Positions 1 to 11,508 of a DNA stretch of 64,000 nt are shown in pieces. This DNA comes from Sabethes cyaneus (Eukaryota; Arthropoda; Insecta; Diptera; Culicidae), in the NCBI RefSeq assembly GCF_943734655.1, contig NC_071355.1, positions 210,327,103-210,391,102 on the forward strand. The letters are read 5' to 3'. Both the position numbers and the translations under genes were made by a program. Every line of letters begins with the position of its first letter. The first letter of the stretch is position 1. Below the pieces are notes generated by a model that was not told the origin of the DNA, searched no databases, and was given only the letters and a program-made list of their open reading frames with translations.

Positions 1-323
1 TACTGCGCGTTGTTGTATGTTTACTTTTTGACTGCTTAGGTGTTGTAAATTGGCATCCAAAATTGTATTCAAATTCTTCGTGTCGGTAAATTAGCATTGT
101 CAGCACTATAAGAAGGTTATCAGTAAAGTAGCTGTATATTTTGCCAAAATAGCATTTAAGGCGACGTATAGTTACGTAACTGCCAAAATGAATCATCTAA
201 GGTTAAACTCCTCAGAAACTTGCAAAACTCGAGATTGTGACAAAGATCATCCGAGATTCATGAGTTATGTACAACACAGGTTAATTTGTGGCAATACGAA
301 GTTTGTCGGGTCAGCTAGTAGTT
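1..323 (-). repeat. Partial copy of composite repeat A, reverse orientation
   Basis: Positions about 181-323 are the reverse complement of the conserved left end of the composite repeat seen at 21608 and 23638 (terminal motif CTAGCTGACCCGACAAAC). Positions 1-175 match, again in reverse, the interior of the small TIR element at 21773-22052, so this copy also carries that insertion but has lost the sequence around its inner end. The element runs off the left edge of the window. No coding frame is visible. Confidence 0.8.
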
Positions 324-951
324 ATATAAATATAAATATGTGAACGGTTGGTACTATTGTCCCCGTTTCTTTCCCCCCTGTAGATTCAAAAATGTATCAT
401 TGATCAAATAATGTTTGGTCTTGTTTCATTTTAAAGAATCATCGCTGCGGTAAATGTTGCTCAGAGACCCTGTCCGATTTTACTTTATATATACGCATAA
501 CTATTACTAGCTATAAATATTAAAACATGTAAGATGTTCGTTTCAGTTGAGCTCTAACAAACACCAGGAGCAAACTGGCCAAGCGGACATTAAATAGATT
601 GATTGATTGAAGAAACAAATATTTTTGGCAAATGCTCAGAGAAGAGAACCTTAAGTGCCCTAAGTATACAAAATTTAAATCAAGTCGAAGCACTCTTAAA
701 TTTTGATGTCTTTTTTCATGAAATTGATATGCACTATGGCTTTTATAGCTAATCTAATTAAAATAAGACATGCGTGATATTAAAGCTTCCTTCATTTAGA
801 ATTGGAACAAACTTTTGCTCATATTGTGGCGCTCTTGGTGGTCGGATTTGGAAGTTCTTGGCGCCCACGTGTCGGAAATTTTGTTAGCTTCACCTACGTA
901 ATTTTGACATTCCGCAAAACGACAAAGCGACTGTATTTTGTAAACAAACAA
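324..951. other. AT-rich stretch without a gene
   Basis: I see no coding frame. The last 150 bases lead into the transposase remnant that starts at 952 and probably hold its 5' untranslated and terminal region, but I could not pair a terminal inverted repeat with the 3' side. Confidence 0.5.
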
Positions 952-1715
952 CATGGAAGCCGAAAGAAGGGAAAAAATTGTGCACAGTTATTTGGAAAAT
1001 CCATCGTGGTCTGCATCTAGGCTAGCTAAACAGCTGAAATTGCCCAGAAATACCGTATGGCGCGCATCAGACGGTATAAGGAAACATTGACGACGATTCG
1101 GAAGCCGCCAGCTAATCATCGGAGTGGAACTATCGACCGGAAACTGCGAGGTAAGATTTTCACGACCATCAAGAGGAATCCCAATCTGTCGGACCGGGAT
1201 TTAGCCAGAAAATTCGGTGCTGCCCATTATACCGTATACCGTGGTGAGGAGTCTCCGGGAAGAATCAAGTCGTAACGAGCTAGCAAACAGCCAAACCGAA
1301 CCATAAAGCAGAATAGTGTGGCCAAAATCCGTGCTCGAAAGCTATACGACCGGGTGCTAAGCAAGTTCGACGGGTGTCTTCTGATGGACGATGAAACCTA
1401 TGTCAAGGCTGACTTCGGGCAAATGCCAGGTCAAAAATTTTACTTGGAAACGGCTCGGGGGGATGTTCCAAGTAAATTTAAATTTGTTTTTGCCGACAAA
1501 TTTATTTGCACGAAAATTTATGATTTGGCAGGGGATTTGCAGCTGTGACAGTTTTCGTTACAAATAAGACAATAACGTGGGAACTATACCAAAAGGAGTG
1601 TCTCCAAAAAAGAATTTTGCCGTTCATTCGATCCTACCACCATCCCGTGCTGTTTTGGCCAGATTTGAAAAGCTATCATTACAGCAAAGTCACACAAAAT
1701 TTGCATTAAAATAAA
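952..1715 (+). pseudogene. DD37E-type Tc1/mariner transposase, degenerate
   Basis: The frame from ATG 952 begins MEAERREKIVHSYLENPSWS, an N-terminal helix-turn-helix typical of mosquito DD37E (IS630-Tc1-mariner) transposases. It shifts frame several times: about 1057-1275 holds the second DNA-binding half (NLSDRDLARKFGAAH) and 1318-1548 holds the first catalytic aspartate in LMDDETYVK. A further piece near 1655 reads FWPDL, the second catalytic aspartate region. The sequence stops before the third catalytic residue, the glutamate expected about 37 residues later. Frameshifts, internal stops and the missing C-terminus make this copy inactive. DD37E is assigned from motifs recognised by eye. 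Confidence 0.8.
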
Positions 1716-2419
1716 AAAATATATATAATTGATGTGTTACTTGTAGTAACAAGTTTAACCTTTAAATTTGGCTATAATACAATTATTTGCTATAATACAA
1801 TTATCGCGTAAGTATCCGGATAATGATACAAAACGATACTTAAATACACGGACTGGCTACTGTGACTCATTTTCGTTCTGAAACGAAAGTTGAATCACTT
1901 TGTTCTATAAAATAGGTGTCGTTAGGTATTATTAGATTGATTAGAAAAGTAGACCGTGCCATTTAAGCACTACGCTTCTTTGAAACTTTCTTTCTATCTG
2001 CTATGCACATTTTTATTCATATCCAATTTTGTAATCTTCTTTTAAGAACTTTTAAATTTAAAAAAAAGATTTATTGCTGAGATTCCTCAACTGACCTAGT
2101 CTTCGAAACATAAATAGGTATCTTTCATTTCATTCTAATACACAAATTGTGTTGTGACATTGTTTGAGATGCACTAGTACCATAAAAATAGATAGGTATT
2201 ATTTAAATTACAAAAAGCTAGATTCTGAAGAGAGATATGATTGAACAATGATTTCATCACATTGCACTCTGCCATCATCAGACAATTTATTGATTTTGAT
2301 GCTGCATGTTCAATTCGTTGTTATGTGACTATACTAACGGTAAAGATACGTGAGATATCGTCTTTTTGCAATTTTTTTGAAACAAAATCGTTCAAATGTT
2401 TCCGCACAAAAGCACTTAC
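1716..2419. other. AT-rich DNA, possibly intron of the minus-strand gene
   Basis: No coding frame or repeat is recognised. On the minus strand this lies directly after the splice donor of the exon at 2420-2678, so it would be the beginning of that gene's first intron. The transposase remnant at 952-1715 would then sit inside the intron, as is common in mosquito genomes. Confidence 0.4.
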
Positions 2420-2678
2420 TTATGCTCCTCTCCGAAGGTTCTCGGCTGGAGCTTCCACCGCCACCGCCGGGACTTCCGTTCACTCGACTGGCAGCAGCTG
2501 CGGCAGCCGCTCCCCGTGCCATGATGGCGGCTATCGAAAAATCGGTCGCTCCACCACCGGAACCGGATCCCGCAACTGTTCCATCGGAAGATCCCTTGGC
2601 TGCGGCCAGAGCGGCTGCAGCAGCAGCGGCCGCCGCCGCAGCTGCCATCGCCGCTGGATTTTGCGTTCCCAATAACAT
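2420..2678 (-). CDS. Candidate first coding exon of a T-box-like transcription factor
   Basis: The minus-strand frame from ATG 2678 encodes an alanine run of about 13, a glycine/serine-rich stretch, then TDFSIAAIM, another alanine run, and SSREPSERSI. It ends at a strong donor, GTAAGT at 2419-2414, leaving phase 1. FSIAAIM fits the eh1 (Groucho-binding) motif, and an eh1 of this form near the N-terminus followed by low-complexity sequence is known for Tbx20/midline/H15 proteins; that identity is an inference from the motif. The frame is open upstream to 2903 without an ATG, so an upstream exon or a longer protein is possible. GC content and codon choice differ sharply from the surrounding AT-rich repeats. 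The rest of the gene would lie left of the window. Confidence 0.5.
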
Positions 2679-4360
2679 CGCTGCCTTTGCCAGCTGACGT
2701 CGAAATTCACTAGCACCGGAACACACCCGACTGTCACCGGCAGTCGCACTCGGAATAATTCGATTAGTACTACCTTCTCCGCCTGTAACACCGCCACCAC
2801 TCAGCTGGTGAAAATTTGTGGTATCAATTTTGAGACTGTTTTGAGCTTTTCTTTTTCCTTTGGTTGTACTACGTAAAACTCTGCTACTTTTTTTTCGTTT
2901 TCTTCAAATTATCCCGAACGAAACCTCTTGCACTAGGTCATAACATATTCTCCGCTTCACACATTCGACACGGTTACGACGGAACAACGGTTCGTTCACG
3001 GAATGCTGCGACGAAAAAAAAAATCAATTTTCTCACAAACGGAAACGACAGAAGTGAACAGTACGAGGAACAAAAAAAAACAGTGAACTCGCCAGGCTTC
3101 GTTTCGAAATGCTTACGTGCACCAGTAGCACCGGGATGGAACTGCACCGGAATGCATATGGCCGCGCGCGATTGCCACAAAAAATCGCAAAACACAGCAC
3201 GGAACTAAAGGGGCGAAACAAAAACCTCAGATGAACGCGAAGACAACAGCGACAGAAACAACAATAACAGCGGCAGTGGCCAAGCAGCCGCGAAATCTCG
3301 CTCGCGAATCGACACGCTGCGAAAGCCCTTTATTTTCGCCTTAGTCTAACCCGTGTACTGCCAAACCCGTCGACGTGTGTGCGAGCCTTGAGGCGTACTA
3401 GTGCCAACTAAACTCCAGTCCTGTGCGACCAGAACCAGACTTTCGTGTTCCTCCATCGCATCGGACCGCTTCATTCCGCTCGTCGAGCAACACCAGCGGA
3501 CATCACATGCAAACAGGCTGCCTCTAAGATTGCGAAGTTGCCGTGGAAAACGTGGCCACTTGAAGCATATTCTGCTACCGAAGAGCGAATAAAAGCTGAA
3601 ACAGCGCTTCCTGAGTCCTACCTACCGCAGGGGTGCAGCTGCACTTCAAACTGAGAGAGACGAAGCTCCGCCCATCACCCACACAATCACAGCGCACAGC
3701 GGAGAACATGGTGTACACACAGAGTGCGAAAGATGTGTAAAGCAGAGCACGAAATAATCAGACACTCATCTATCGATTAGGGCACTCCTAACGAGGGGCG
3801 TTTTCAAGGCAAGAACTCACTTCCAGTGCGATTATCTCCCCGCTCATAAACAAGCGTTTGTGAGTTCCAGCATCATCATCGTGTTGAAAGTGAGGCTAAA
3901 AAAAATATTTCACTAATTCTTCCTCAGTTTTGCTCCTCATTTGAAGCTTTCATCGAATGCTAAACACATATTTTCCTTTTCCTTTCTCGCTCTCGCTCTC
4001 GCTTCATCGTTCTATCCTAAAGTCGGGCGGTCGTTGGATGGATAGCGCGGCCGCACGACCCTGTTCTTCCTCGCGATGACGATGATGATGGCTTCACACA
4101 TGTGCGGCGGTGAGCGAGCGTCCCTCGGCTGCCAGGAACCCGATCCACCCGGGGTCTGGTCTGGTGCAACTGGCGATTACCCTTGGTTTAGTTCTTTTTT
4201 CTGTGTAGTATTTTTTTTTTGTCTTTTAGTTCAGCTTCGATCCCTGTTTTTCTCGCTCATTTACACCACAATGAGCTCGCTGAAATGGGTTTGGCACACG
4301 CGGTCCCATTCTGGCCCATTTCGGAGCGCTCCCGATGGGTGTCGGTAATCAATATTGAAT
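2679..4360 (-). promoter_or_regulatory. Putative 5' UTR and promoter region of the minus-strand gene
   Basis: This is a GC-richer, apparently low-copy block immediately upstream (minus sense) of the candidate exon. It contains a (CTCTCG)-type tract at 3985-4002, which reads GAGAGCGAGAGC on the minus strand, a GAGA-factor-like element common at insect developmental promoters, and further GAGA pieces around 3652-3660. I could not fix a transcription start. The open frame continuing to 2903 means part of this may be coding or 5' UTR. Confidence 0.3.
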
Positions 4361-4837
4361 GGTGATAGTAATACACGAGAGCTGTGAAGCGAACTCGAAT
4401 GTGATTCTAATTAGGCGAAGATTTATGGATGGATTTTTTGTTGTTGTTGTTTGTTGTTGGGTAGAATTTTCGGCTGAATATTAAAACATAGTGTATGGAG
4501 ATAGAGGACCCTGTTCAGCGCAAACGGACGGACGATGGTTGACTAAAATATAAATTACAATGTGCCAAAGCGTTATTTTCAATCATCCGGTGCTTCACAA
4601 ATCTAGACTGATGATAACCACATTAAATCAAGCGGGACAATATTATTCATGAGCCTTTCACGGGGTAATGAGAGGATAGTGGCTCCTCTCGAGGGCATTA
4701 GTTTTGATTGCATAATAAGTGAAGCACGTTAGTGTTTTTGGAATTTTAAGTTATTGCTGTAAACAAAAAAAAAATATTTTCTGGATAATGAGAAAATGAT
4801 AAGCACTGAACACTCGTATTTTGACTGTAGACTGAAT
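4361..4837. other. AT-rich intergenic DNA
   Basis: Contains a short GTT-rich tract (about 4438-4458) and nothing I can assign to a gene or known repeat. Confidence 0.4.
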
Positions 4838-5062
4838 CGTTTGTTTGAGAAACCCCACAAGTCCACTCGACACTATTGTTGGAAAACAACAAAAAACTGA
4901 TTTTCTCAAAATTTTGAACCAATCCTTATATTTTTTGGTATGAGGTTCTATGATAATATCTAAAATACATTATGTAGACTTATCTTTTGATCAAAATAAT
5001 GATTCTAGCTGAAATTACGAGGCTTTAAAGTTGATGGATATTTGGGGTTTCTCAAACAAACG
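4838..5062. mobile_element. 225-bp TIR element (CGTTTGTTTGAGAAACCCC termini)
   Basis: A 19-bp motif at 4838-4856 is repeated exactly in reverse complement at 5044-5062, bounding a 225-bp AT-rich non-coding segment, the form of a MITE. The same 19-mer recurs in plus orientation at 6144-6162 and 6291-6309. No target duplication is clear. Confidence 0.55.
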
Positions 5063-6143
5063 AGAAATTGACGGTGCACTTAAGTAGTTTTAGGTCGTTT
5101 CTATTCAAACTTGTGATCTTTCCATACTCATAGCATGTAATTTGCTACCATATATCACTGAGGATGTTAAAAAAGTACGCACCGCTAAAAAAAGGAGAGG
5201 GGACGGGCGCAAAATATTATTTATTAAAAATTTTGAAGTAAAATAAGACAAGTTTTAGAAAAAGTTTTGTATTTTTTTATTCGAAATTTTTATCATGGTT
5301 TGCATTTACCTATTAAAAAATAAAAGATAAATGGAATAACGGCGGTTTTTCAATTGCATAAATGGACTAGAGTAACACGAATTCACATCGAATAGAATAC
5401 CTTGATACTTTGCCAGTAGTAATTAAAGATATTATAACCAGAAAATAAATATTTTAAATCTTGGATAACAACCGTGCTATGAGTATGGAACAGAATCTGA
5501 GAATAAGAGTCTGTTCTCAAATTACGTTATACCAAAAGGAAATTGAGATACGTGAACAGCACTTTAAATACTTCGAACGGATAAACTATTGATTTTACAG
5601 TTACTCGGGATTACTCACATTAGGAAAAGCAACGAGTTTACAAAAAAGATAAATAGAATATTAAACCTTTTATTTATATATTGTGCTATTATTAACATCG
5701 TATAGTAAATGGTGGATTACTGCTTTTGTTAGAAACGCATGGATAGTTTAGCCTATCGATTTCTGGAACGAGATTGCTACAGTTTTTACTGTAACTAGAT
5801 TACAAGAACGGTTTATTTACGTTTATCTTGTCGACTAACTAATCCAAGCTTATCTGCATTTGCAATCAGCTCTAACTTTTTCAACTAAAACATCCTTTTC
5901 TTTTCGATTTTATACGCCGTTCTTTTACTTTTAATAACTTTCGCCTTGTATTCTGTAGTCCGCCGAACACTATGTTTCTTATTTTTGACTGTGTTCAAGT
6001 CTTAATTTTTCGATTCCGAAAACGTTTTTATACTATTGAATTGTGTTGCGAATACTGCTTACAACATTGCACGTAAATATTGAATGATAATTTTGTACCT
6101 ATCGCAGCGCCGCTCTAGGTGATTATCGGAAGCATGGATATTT
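5063..6143. other. AT-rich stretch without a gene
   Basis: No supported coding frame. Sequence is very AT-rich; no repeat recognised apart from the 19-mer element at both edges. Confidence 0.4.
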
Positions 6144-6309
6144 GGGGTTTCTCAAACAAACGGATATTTGCAACCTCAATCAAAAGGGGTTCGTGGAACT
6201 AACTTTGTCTGAAATTTTGAGGGAAGGTGTAGATATCCTCAAGGATTCGAAAACTGTTAAAAAGTCAATTTTCATAAAAATGGCGTTTGTGGGGTTTCTC
6301 AAACAAACG
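6144..6309 (+). repeat. Direct pair of the GGGGTTTCTCAAACAAACG motif
   Basis: The 19-bp terminus of the element at 4838-5062 occurs exactly at 6144-6162 and at 6291-6309, both in plus orientation, 147 bp apart. The first is preceded by ATGGATATTT as is the copy at 5044, so about 29 bp is shared with that copy. This may be the remains of one or two further elements whose inverted ends are lost. Confidence 0.55.
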
Positions 6310-6548
6310 ATTCAATTAACTGCAGTAAGTTTTGTGTACAAAAAATTAGTCAAAATGTACGTACAGCCCGAGTAATTCTAGTTTGAAGCGAATATTCCAT
6401 GATCTTGAACGGATTTGAGTTGATTGTAAAACGTGTGTAATGAAAGGAAAATTGTGTAATTTTTAGAAAAATGTTGCTCCACAGGACTACATTCAAATCA
6501 TTACTAACGCATTATATGTCAAAATGATGCAATTTAACTTAACTATTA

Positions 6549-7006
6549 CAGTAGGATTTCGAATTTGGCATGGTTCGATTTTGGCATACCTCGATTTTGG
6601 CAACAAAAGTATCCGTTTTTGGCAACACAAAATATTTCCCTTAAAATAATATGCCTAAATACCAGTCAGTTTCGGCATACATGCTTTAAATGACACAATA
6701 ATAATATCCTCAGTGTGTTCATTAAAAAAAAGTTTGCTGTTATAGAATGTTTCGAACAATAATATTTTTATTGCCGTAGGACTACGACTTACCGCAGGTT
6801 GCGAAAAACTTACTTGCACCGGACGGATAGCTCTCGACACGCTTTTCAAGCGTAAAATGATGCAATCGTTGATTAATAATATTTTCTCAATTTCTAACGC
6901 ATTTACATTCAATTTTTTCATATCAAAATAGCTCTCGATTTTGGTACGGTTTCGATTTTGGCAACATAGGCAACACGCATTTGTTGCCAAATTCGAAAGC
7001 CAACTG
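6549..7006. mobile_element. TA-flanked MITE with CGATTTTGGCA subterminal repeats
   Basis: Left end CAGTAGGATTTCGAATTTGG follows a TA at 6547-6548; the right end, read in reverse, is CAGTTGGCTTTCGAATTTGG. Inside each end the motif CGATTTTGGCA is repeated. This matches the design of the elements at 32655 and 45043 (CAGT termini, TA target, iterated subterminal motif), suggesting a pogo/Tc1-mariner-like non-autonomous family. The right TA appears mutated to AA. No transposase is encoded. Confidence 0.65.
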
Positions 7007-8549
7007 AATTCTGTTAAGTTGAACTGATAAGGCTATTACATCATAATGAACACCGAACCACGATGGCTGGAATGACATTTTGAGATCAGATTTGTTAGCT
7101 TGACGGGTAGAGGGCGTCAAACAAAGTGAAACAAATTTATTAGCAAGAGATTTATTTGAGTAATTCTCGTTGAAACGGGGTCACACGTGATACGAGATTT
7201 TCAAATATTGACTTTTGACTTGATTGGTTGAAAATAGTTAAAGAATAAGAATTACACTTTAAATACCCAGAAACAGTAGACCCCTAATTCACCAAGGGAA
7301 TCGACAGCTTCAAAAAGAAGCGGATTTTCAGCAAACCTTGATATCTATGTCATGTAATAATTCCTACATTTGCAATGAAACATCTAACAAATGAATTGTT
7401 TCTTCAAAGAAGACAAACAGGGCTTTCAAATGAAGTGAATCTTTTTGCGGCCATCTTGAAATTGGTCGCCATATTAATTTTTATCAGAAAATCACCTTTT
7501 AACTCTGAGCGAACCACCCAATTTTTATTTCAAGACCGTCATTGGAAAGCTGAGAAAAAATGCTACAAGAAACATTCTATTTATTTGCAGCATCACAAAA
7601 AATATTAGAACGAAAACGAATTTGCTAGCAAACAAAGTATCTACTGACATTGCGATAATTTTCCGTTGAAAGATGGAAAACATTACGGAAGTCCAACATA
7701 AAAGTAAGCAGAAAAATTTGATTCAACGCCATATTTACCCGACTTGTACGCATACGTGTCTCATTCCAAAGGCACAGAAGATTGATAAATACGTCAAATG
7801 ACTCGAACATGGAATTCAAGTTACAGAAAATATTTATTTTCTTGGTCGCATTACAAACGATCCAAGAAATTTTATTCGTTGCGTCATCTCTGCTTGAAAA
7901 ATAAAGAAATTAAGAAGATCATGACTTCAAAAAAGATTTAACCATGTTCATAAACTACATTTTCAAAGAAAAAGCTTATTCACTCTCCATCAAGGGCACG
8001 TTTGTCTGCAGCTTCAATGATATTAATAAAACTGATGAATGTGCTAAAGTCTGTTCCATACAGAATTTGACCACACAAAATATCTAATTTCGCCATGAAG
8101 AAATAAAGTATGAAATTTGTAAAAATATATTTTTGCAGATTTTTATTAAACTTTAAGTAAAAAATACAAGAAAAATTATTCTACGTCTTTGTTTTCTTTT
8201 GTTCTGACAATCTTTCAAACTTTATGCTGAATATCTTCCATTATTTTCTACAAAGTAGATTTTTTGGAATGACACCCTACCTTCCCGTAAGACGCAGTCC
8301 TACGTCAAAAGTAGCCCAATAACCTTTACTCCTCTACCAGTGTAATCAACGTTAACGCTACATTCGTTTCAATTGTAATTTGTTTTGGACATTTATTAGA
8401 AGACGTTGACGTAACAGTTGCTAATTGTATTTTATCAATCAATATCAATCAATTCGCTCCGAAAACTATCGCTGATGAATACTCAACATAGGAGTGCTCA
8501 CTTTGCTTTCATCAAACACAAAAAGATCGATCTGAATTTCAAAATGTAA
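7007..8549. other. AT-rich DNA without a recognised gene
   Basis: Short open frames exist on both strands but none has a recognisable motif or sensible start context. No repeat with another part of the window was noticed. Confidence 0.4.
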
Positions 8550-8999
8550 AACAATGAACACCAACATCTACAATATAGTGCCAAGATGTTGAAGATATCG
8601 GAACGGACGTATCCGGCGACCATAAAGTGCCGCACGATGACGCGGCGGCGTACCGTTATTTGAATGCGCACACTTCTGAACGGAGCAGCTTCACTGTTTT
8701 CGCCATCACGGTTAGAGTTCGATAGAGTTGATAGGGCTGATCACCATCCGAAAAAAGTTCATTTTTAATGCATACGTTACTCCCGCATTTCTGGATAAAT
8801 TGTCGGAGAGTAAAAATTTGATCCGTGTGAATGTATTCACACCGTGTGAATGTATTTCGTAGTAGCACGAGCCTCCATAAAACCCGCCTGATACTGCGTT
8901 ACGAATTCTCTTGCTATTGGCATAGACAACGCAACAAAATCTGGGAGAACACTTTGTAGGCACCGTTGACCAGCGTAATGCCACGGTAATTACAGTAAA
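8550..8999 (-). repeat. Left arm of a 450-bp inverted duplication
   Basis: Reverse complement of 11059-11508, symmetric about about 10029 with no length difference; the frames at 8712-8984 (minus) and 11074-11346 (plus) translate identically, as do those at 8656-8868 and 11190-11402. The arm carries an RTE-clade reverse transcriptase piece (RGITL, SQILLRC, DQIFTLRQ, the last after a frameshift) joined to the N-terminus of a mariner-like transposase. The spacer is about 2.06 kb. Confidence 0.9.
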
Positions 9000-9114
9000 T
9001 GTAAAACGCTAGTTTTCCTTAAACTGTTTCTCACTGCCAATCACTTTTGGGTCTTATTCAGGCTCCAACGTCAAGCGGATAAGCTCAAAATTTCGTCAAG
9101 CTCAAAATTTCTTC

Positions 9115-9470
9115 TTTAAATAAAGGCCTGGTGTGCTGGTAGAATTGTTGACTTTGGACTCCACCTGCACGTTATTAGCGGCATGCCACTCCAGTGGCGT
9201 TTATCCAGTAATGACACAAAGCCAAAACCGGCCAAAACAGCACAGAACAATCGGTTTGCTTCAGCAAAAGCACCAGACATTTTTCCTGTCACTCATTCAA
9301 GAAAAATTTCTGGTTACTGGCGCCGATTGCAATAAAAATGACGCTTTTCCAGCTACAGGTACAAAAAGCCAGCCAATCCAGATTTTTTTTGCAAAATTTG
9401 ATAGTTTTTTATGCTTGAAAATGTCTGTCACCTTCCGGTTGCCGTACAAAACTGCTATCTAGTGAGGTGT
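9115..9470 (-). pseudogene. C-terminal fragment of a DD37E-type transposase
   Basis: On the minus strand, reading about 9470 to 9115, frames give LLKQTDCSVLFWP, then CHYW, then LEWHAANNVQVES in another frame, the C-terminal catalytic part of DD37E transposases (compare FWPDL in the copy at 952). The second catalytic aspartate appears as valine (WPVL), and stops and frame changes break the rest. It lies just beyond the inverted duplication arm and ends before the final catalytic glutamate can be identified. Confidence 0.6.
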
Positions 9471-10139
9471 TTAAAGTCTGTCTTGACATAAGTTTAGTCG
9501 TCCATTACCATGCAATCAAACTTCGGCAGCATCGTGTAAGATCTTTTCGAGCGGGCTCTGCAGTCCACTTTGAGTCTGCTTTGACAAGCGGATGGTCGTG
9601 ACTTCGAATCACTATCACTGAATATTTTACCTTTTATTATAATATATTTATAATAGGTATTTATAAGCGATGAGTTGGCTAAGCGGGGAATATCAGCATA
9701 CCAACCTTCTTGTTTACTTTAGTTCTTCAAGCTGTTACCACTGAAAGTCATTATTATTAAGCTAAACTTCTTTACATTGAAAATTGAGATGCAGGAACTA
9801 ATTTAATCACCAAGGTGCTGTCTTAGGCTGTCCTGAATTTTACTGATATATTGTAAACTTGTCACAAATTATCGCTGTTATAGGCTTGCGATCATGACGT
9901 CAAATAACGTAAGCGCTCACATATCTATTACATACTACATACTAGCTACTATGGTATGTGAAAATTGAGTGCTTTACTTCTAGAAATGCTTCAATCAGTG
10001 TTCCAAAAAGCGAAGTGGCGTTTCTCTTTGGCAGCTGAAAAAATGTATGTTTTTGACAACAATTAATTAACAATTAATTTATCGTATTTCTTGTCGAAAA
10101 CAAAGTAAACTTTGTTTGTATGAATTACATCTAGTAAGT
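9471..10139. other. Spacer of the inverted duplication, no gene
   Basis: AT-rich. Around 9575-9640 there is a weak tRNA B-box-like stretch (ACTTCGAATCAC), too poor to call. No coding frame supported. Confidence 0.35.
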
Positions 10140-10860
10140 TGGAGAATGTCAAAGCTGCTGGGACGGAGAGTATGTTGGCTGAACTGCTAAAACTACTATC
10201 TTAAGATATAGGCAAATGAACAAATTGAAGTTTTTGGAGCGTCTTAGTAGAATACGAAACCTAAAATTTTGGATAAGTTTTCTTCTTTTTTAATTTTAAA
10301 TGAACAAATGCCGAAGGAATGGTTGGATGGCTTTATACGACAAGGGGCTTTAACTTGATTGTAGGAAGCACCAAGGCATAGCTTTGGCTATTTCAATGTG
10401 TAAAGTAATCTTCCCTACTCTATTCTTTTGGTTGAGACTGTGGTTTGTGATAAAGTTCTTGCATGATGGATCTCATTTTTACCATGAGACAGATCTCAGA
10501 TACGATCCGGGAGTTCAACGGTCAGACTTATCATTTGGTTATGGATATGGCGTACGATTCAGTTAGGCTAAATGGGCTGTGGTATACAACACTTGAATAC
10601 CGTTTCCGACGAAATTCGTTAAGCTAATTCGAACGACGCTAAAGATGTTCAAATCATGCGTCTTAGAAGCGGGTGAAACCACATTCGTTTTCATGACGAT
10701 GGAAATATACTATCGTATCTGTTTTTCAAGATTGGCAGAGAAGCTACAATGCGGATGTGGATACGGATCGATGCCATCAGGATCGACCGCACAGCTGCGG
10801 AAGAAGCTTTTATATCCATTTAAAATGGAAATCACAAGATTACGAAGTCGAAGAGATTAG
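10140..10860 (+). pseudogene. RTE-clade reverse transcriptase, highly degenerate
   Basis: Broken frames follow the order of the complete RTE at 47250-50623: about 10150 KAAGTESMLAELLK, 10303 EQMPKEWLDGF, 10520 LVMDMAYDSV (the palm aspartate region), then about 10755-10860 the post-catalytic TAAEEAF region. The FADD block is eroded. Many stops and an internal deletion make this an old dead copy. It is immediately followed by the start of a second RTE fragment. Confidence 0.65.
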
Positions 10861-11058
10861 ACGAGATATCGATTAGCTTAAGAACAACAGAGCTGCCGGA
10901 AAGGACCGAATTCCGGCAGAACTGTACAAAAGTACCCAAAAACCACTAGCAACGGCACTTCACTGGATAATTTCAAGGATTTAGGAGGCTGAAAAACTAC
11001 CGGAGGAGTGTATGGAAGGTGTGGTTTGTCTACATCTACAAAAAGGGCGACTGGCTAG

Positions 11059-11508
11059 TTTACTGTAATTACCGTGGCATTACGCTGGTCAACGGTGCCT
11101 ACAAAGTGTTCTCCCAGATTTTGTTGCGTTGTCTATGCCAATAGCAAGAGAATTCGTAACGCAGTATCAGGCGGGTTTTATGGAGGCTCGTGCTACTACG
11201 AAATACATTCACACGGTGTGAATACATTCACACGGATCAAATTTTTACTCTCCGACAATTTATCCAGAAATGCGGGAGTAACGTATGCATTAAAAATGAA
11301 CTTTTTTCGGATGGTGATCAGCCCTATCAACTCTATCGAACTCTAACCGTGATGGCGAAAACAGTGAAGCTGCTCCGTTCAGAAGTGTGCGCATTCAAAT
11401 AACGGTACGCCGCCGCGTCATCGTGCGGCACTTTATGGTCGCCGGATACGTCCGTTCCGATATCTTCAACATCTTGGCACTATATTGTAGATGTTGGTGT
11501 TCATTGTT
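11059..11508 (+). repeat. Right arm of the 450-bp inverted duplication
   Basis: Exact-length reverse complement of 8550-8999. Here the arm is continuous with the RTE pieces on both sides, so this is probably the original location and 8550-8999 the copied, inverted one. Confidence 0.9.

Noticed and set aside
9575..9640. Possible tRNA gene
   Set aside because: Only a weak B-box-like stretch; no A box at the proper distance and no cloverleaf visible.
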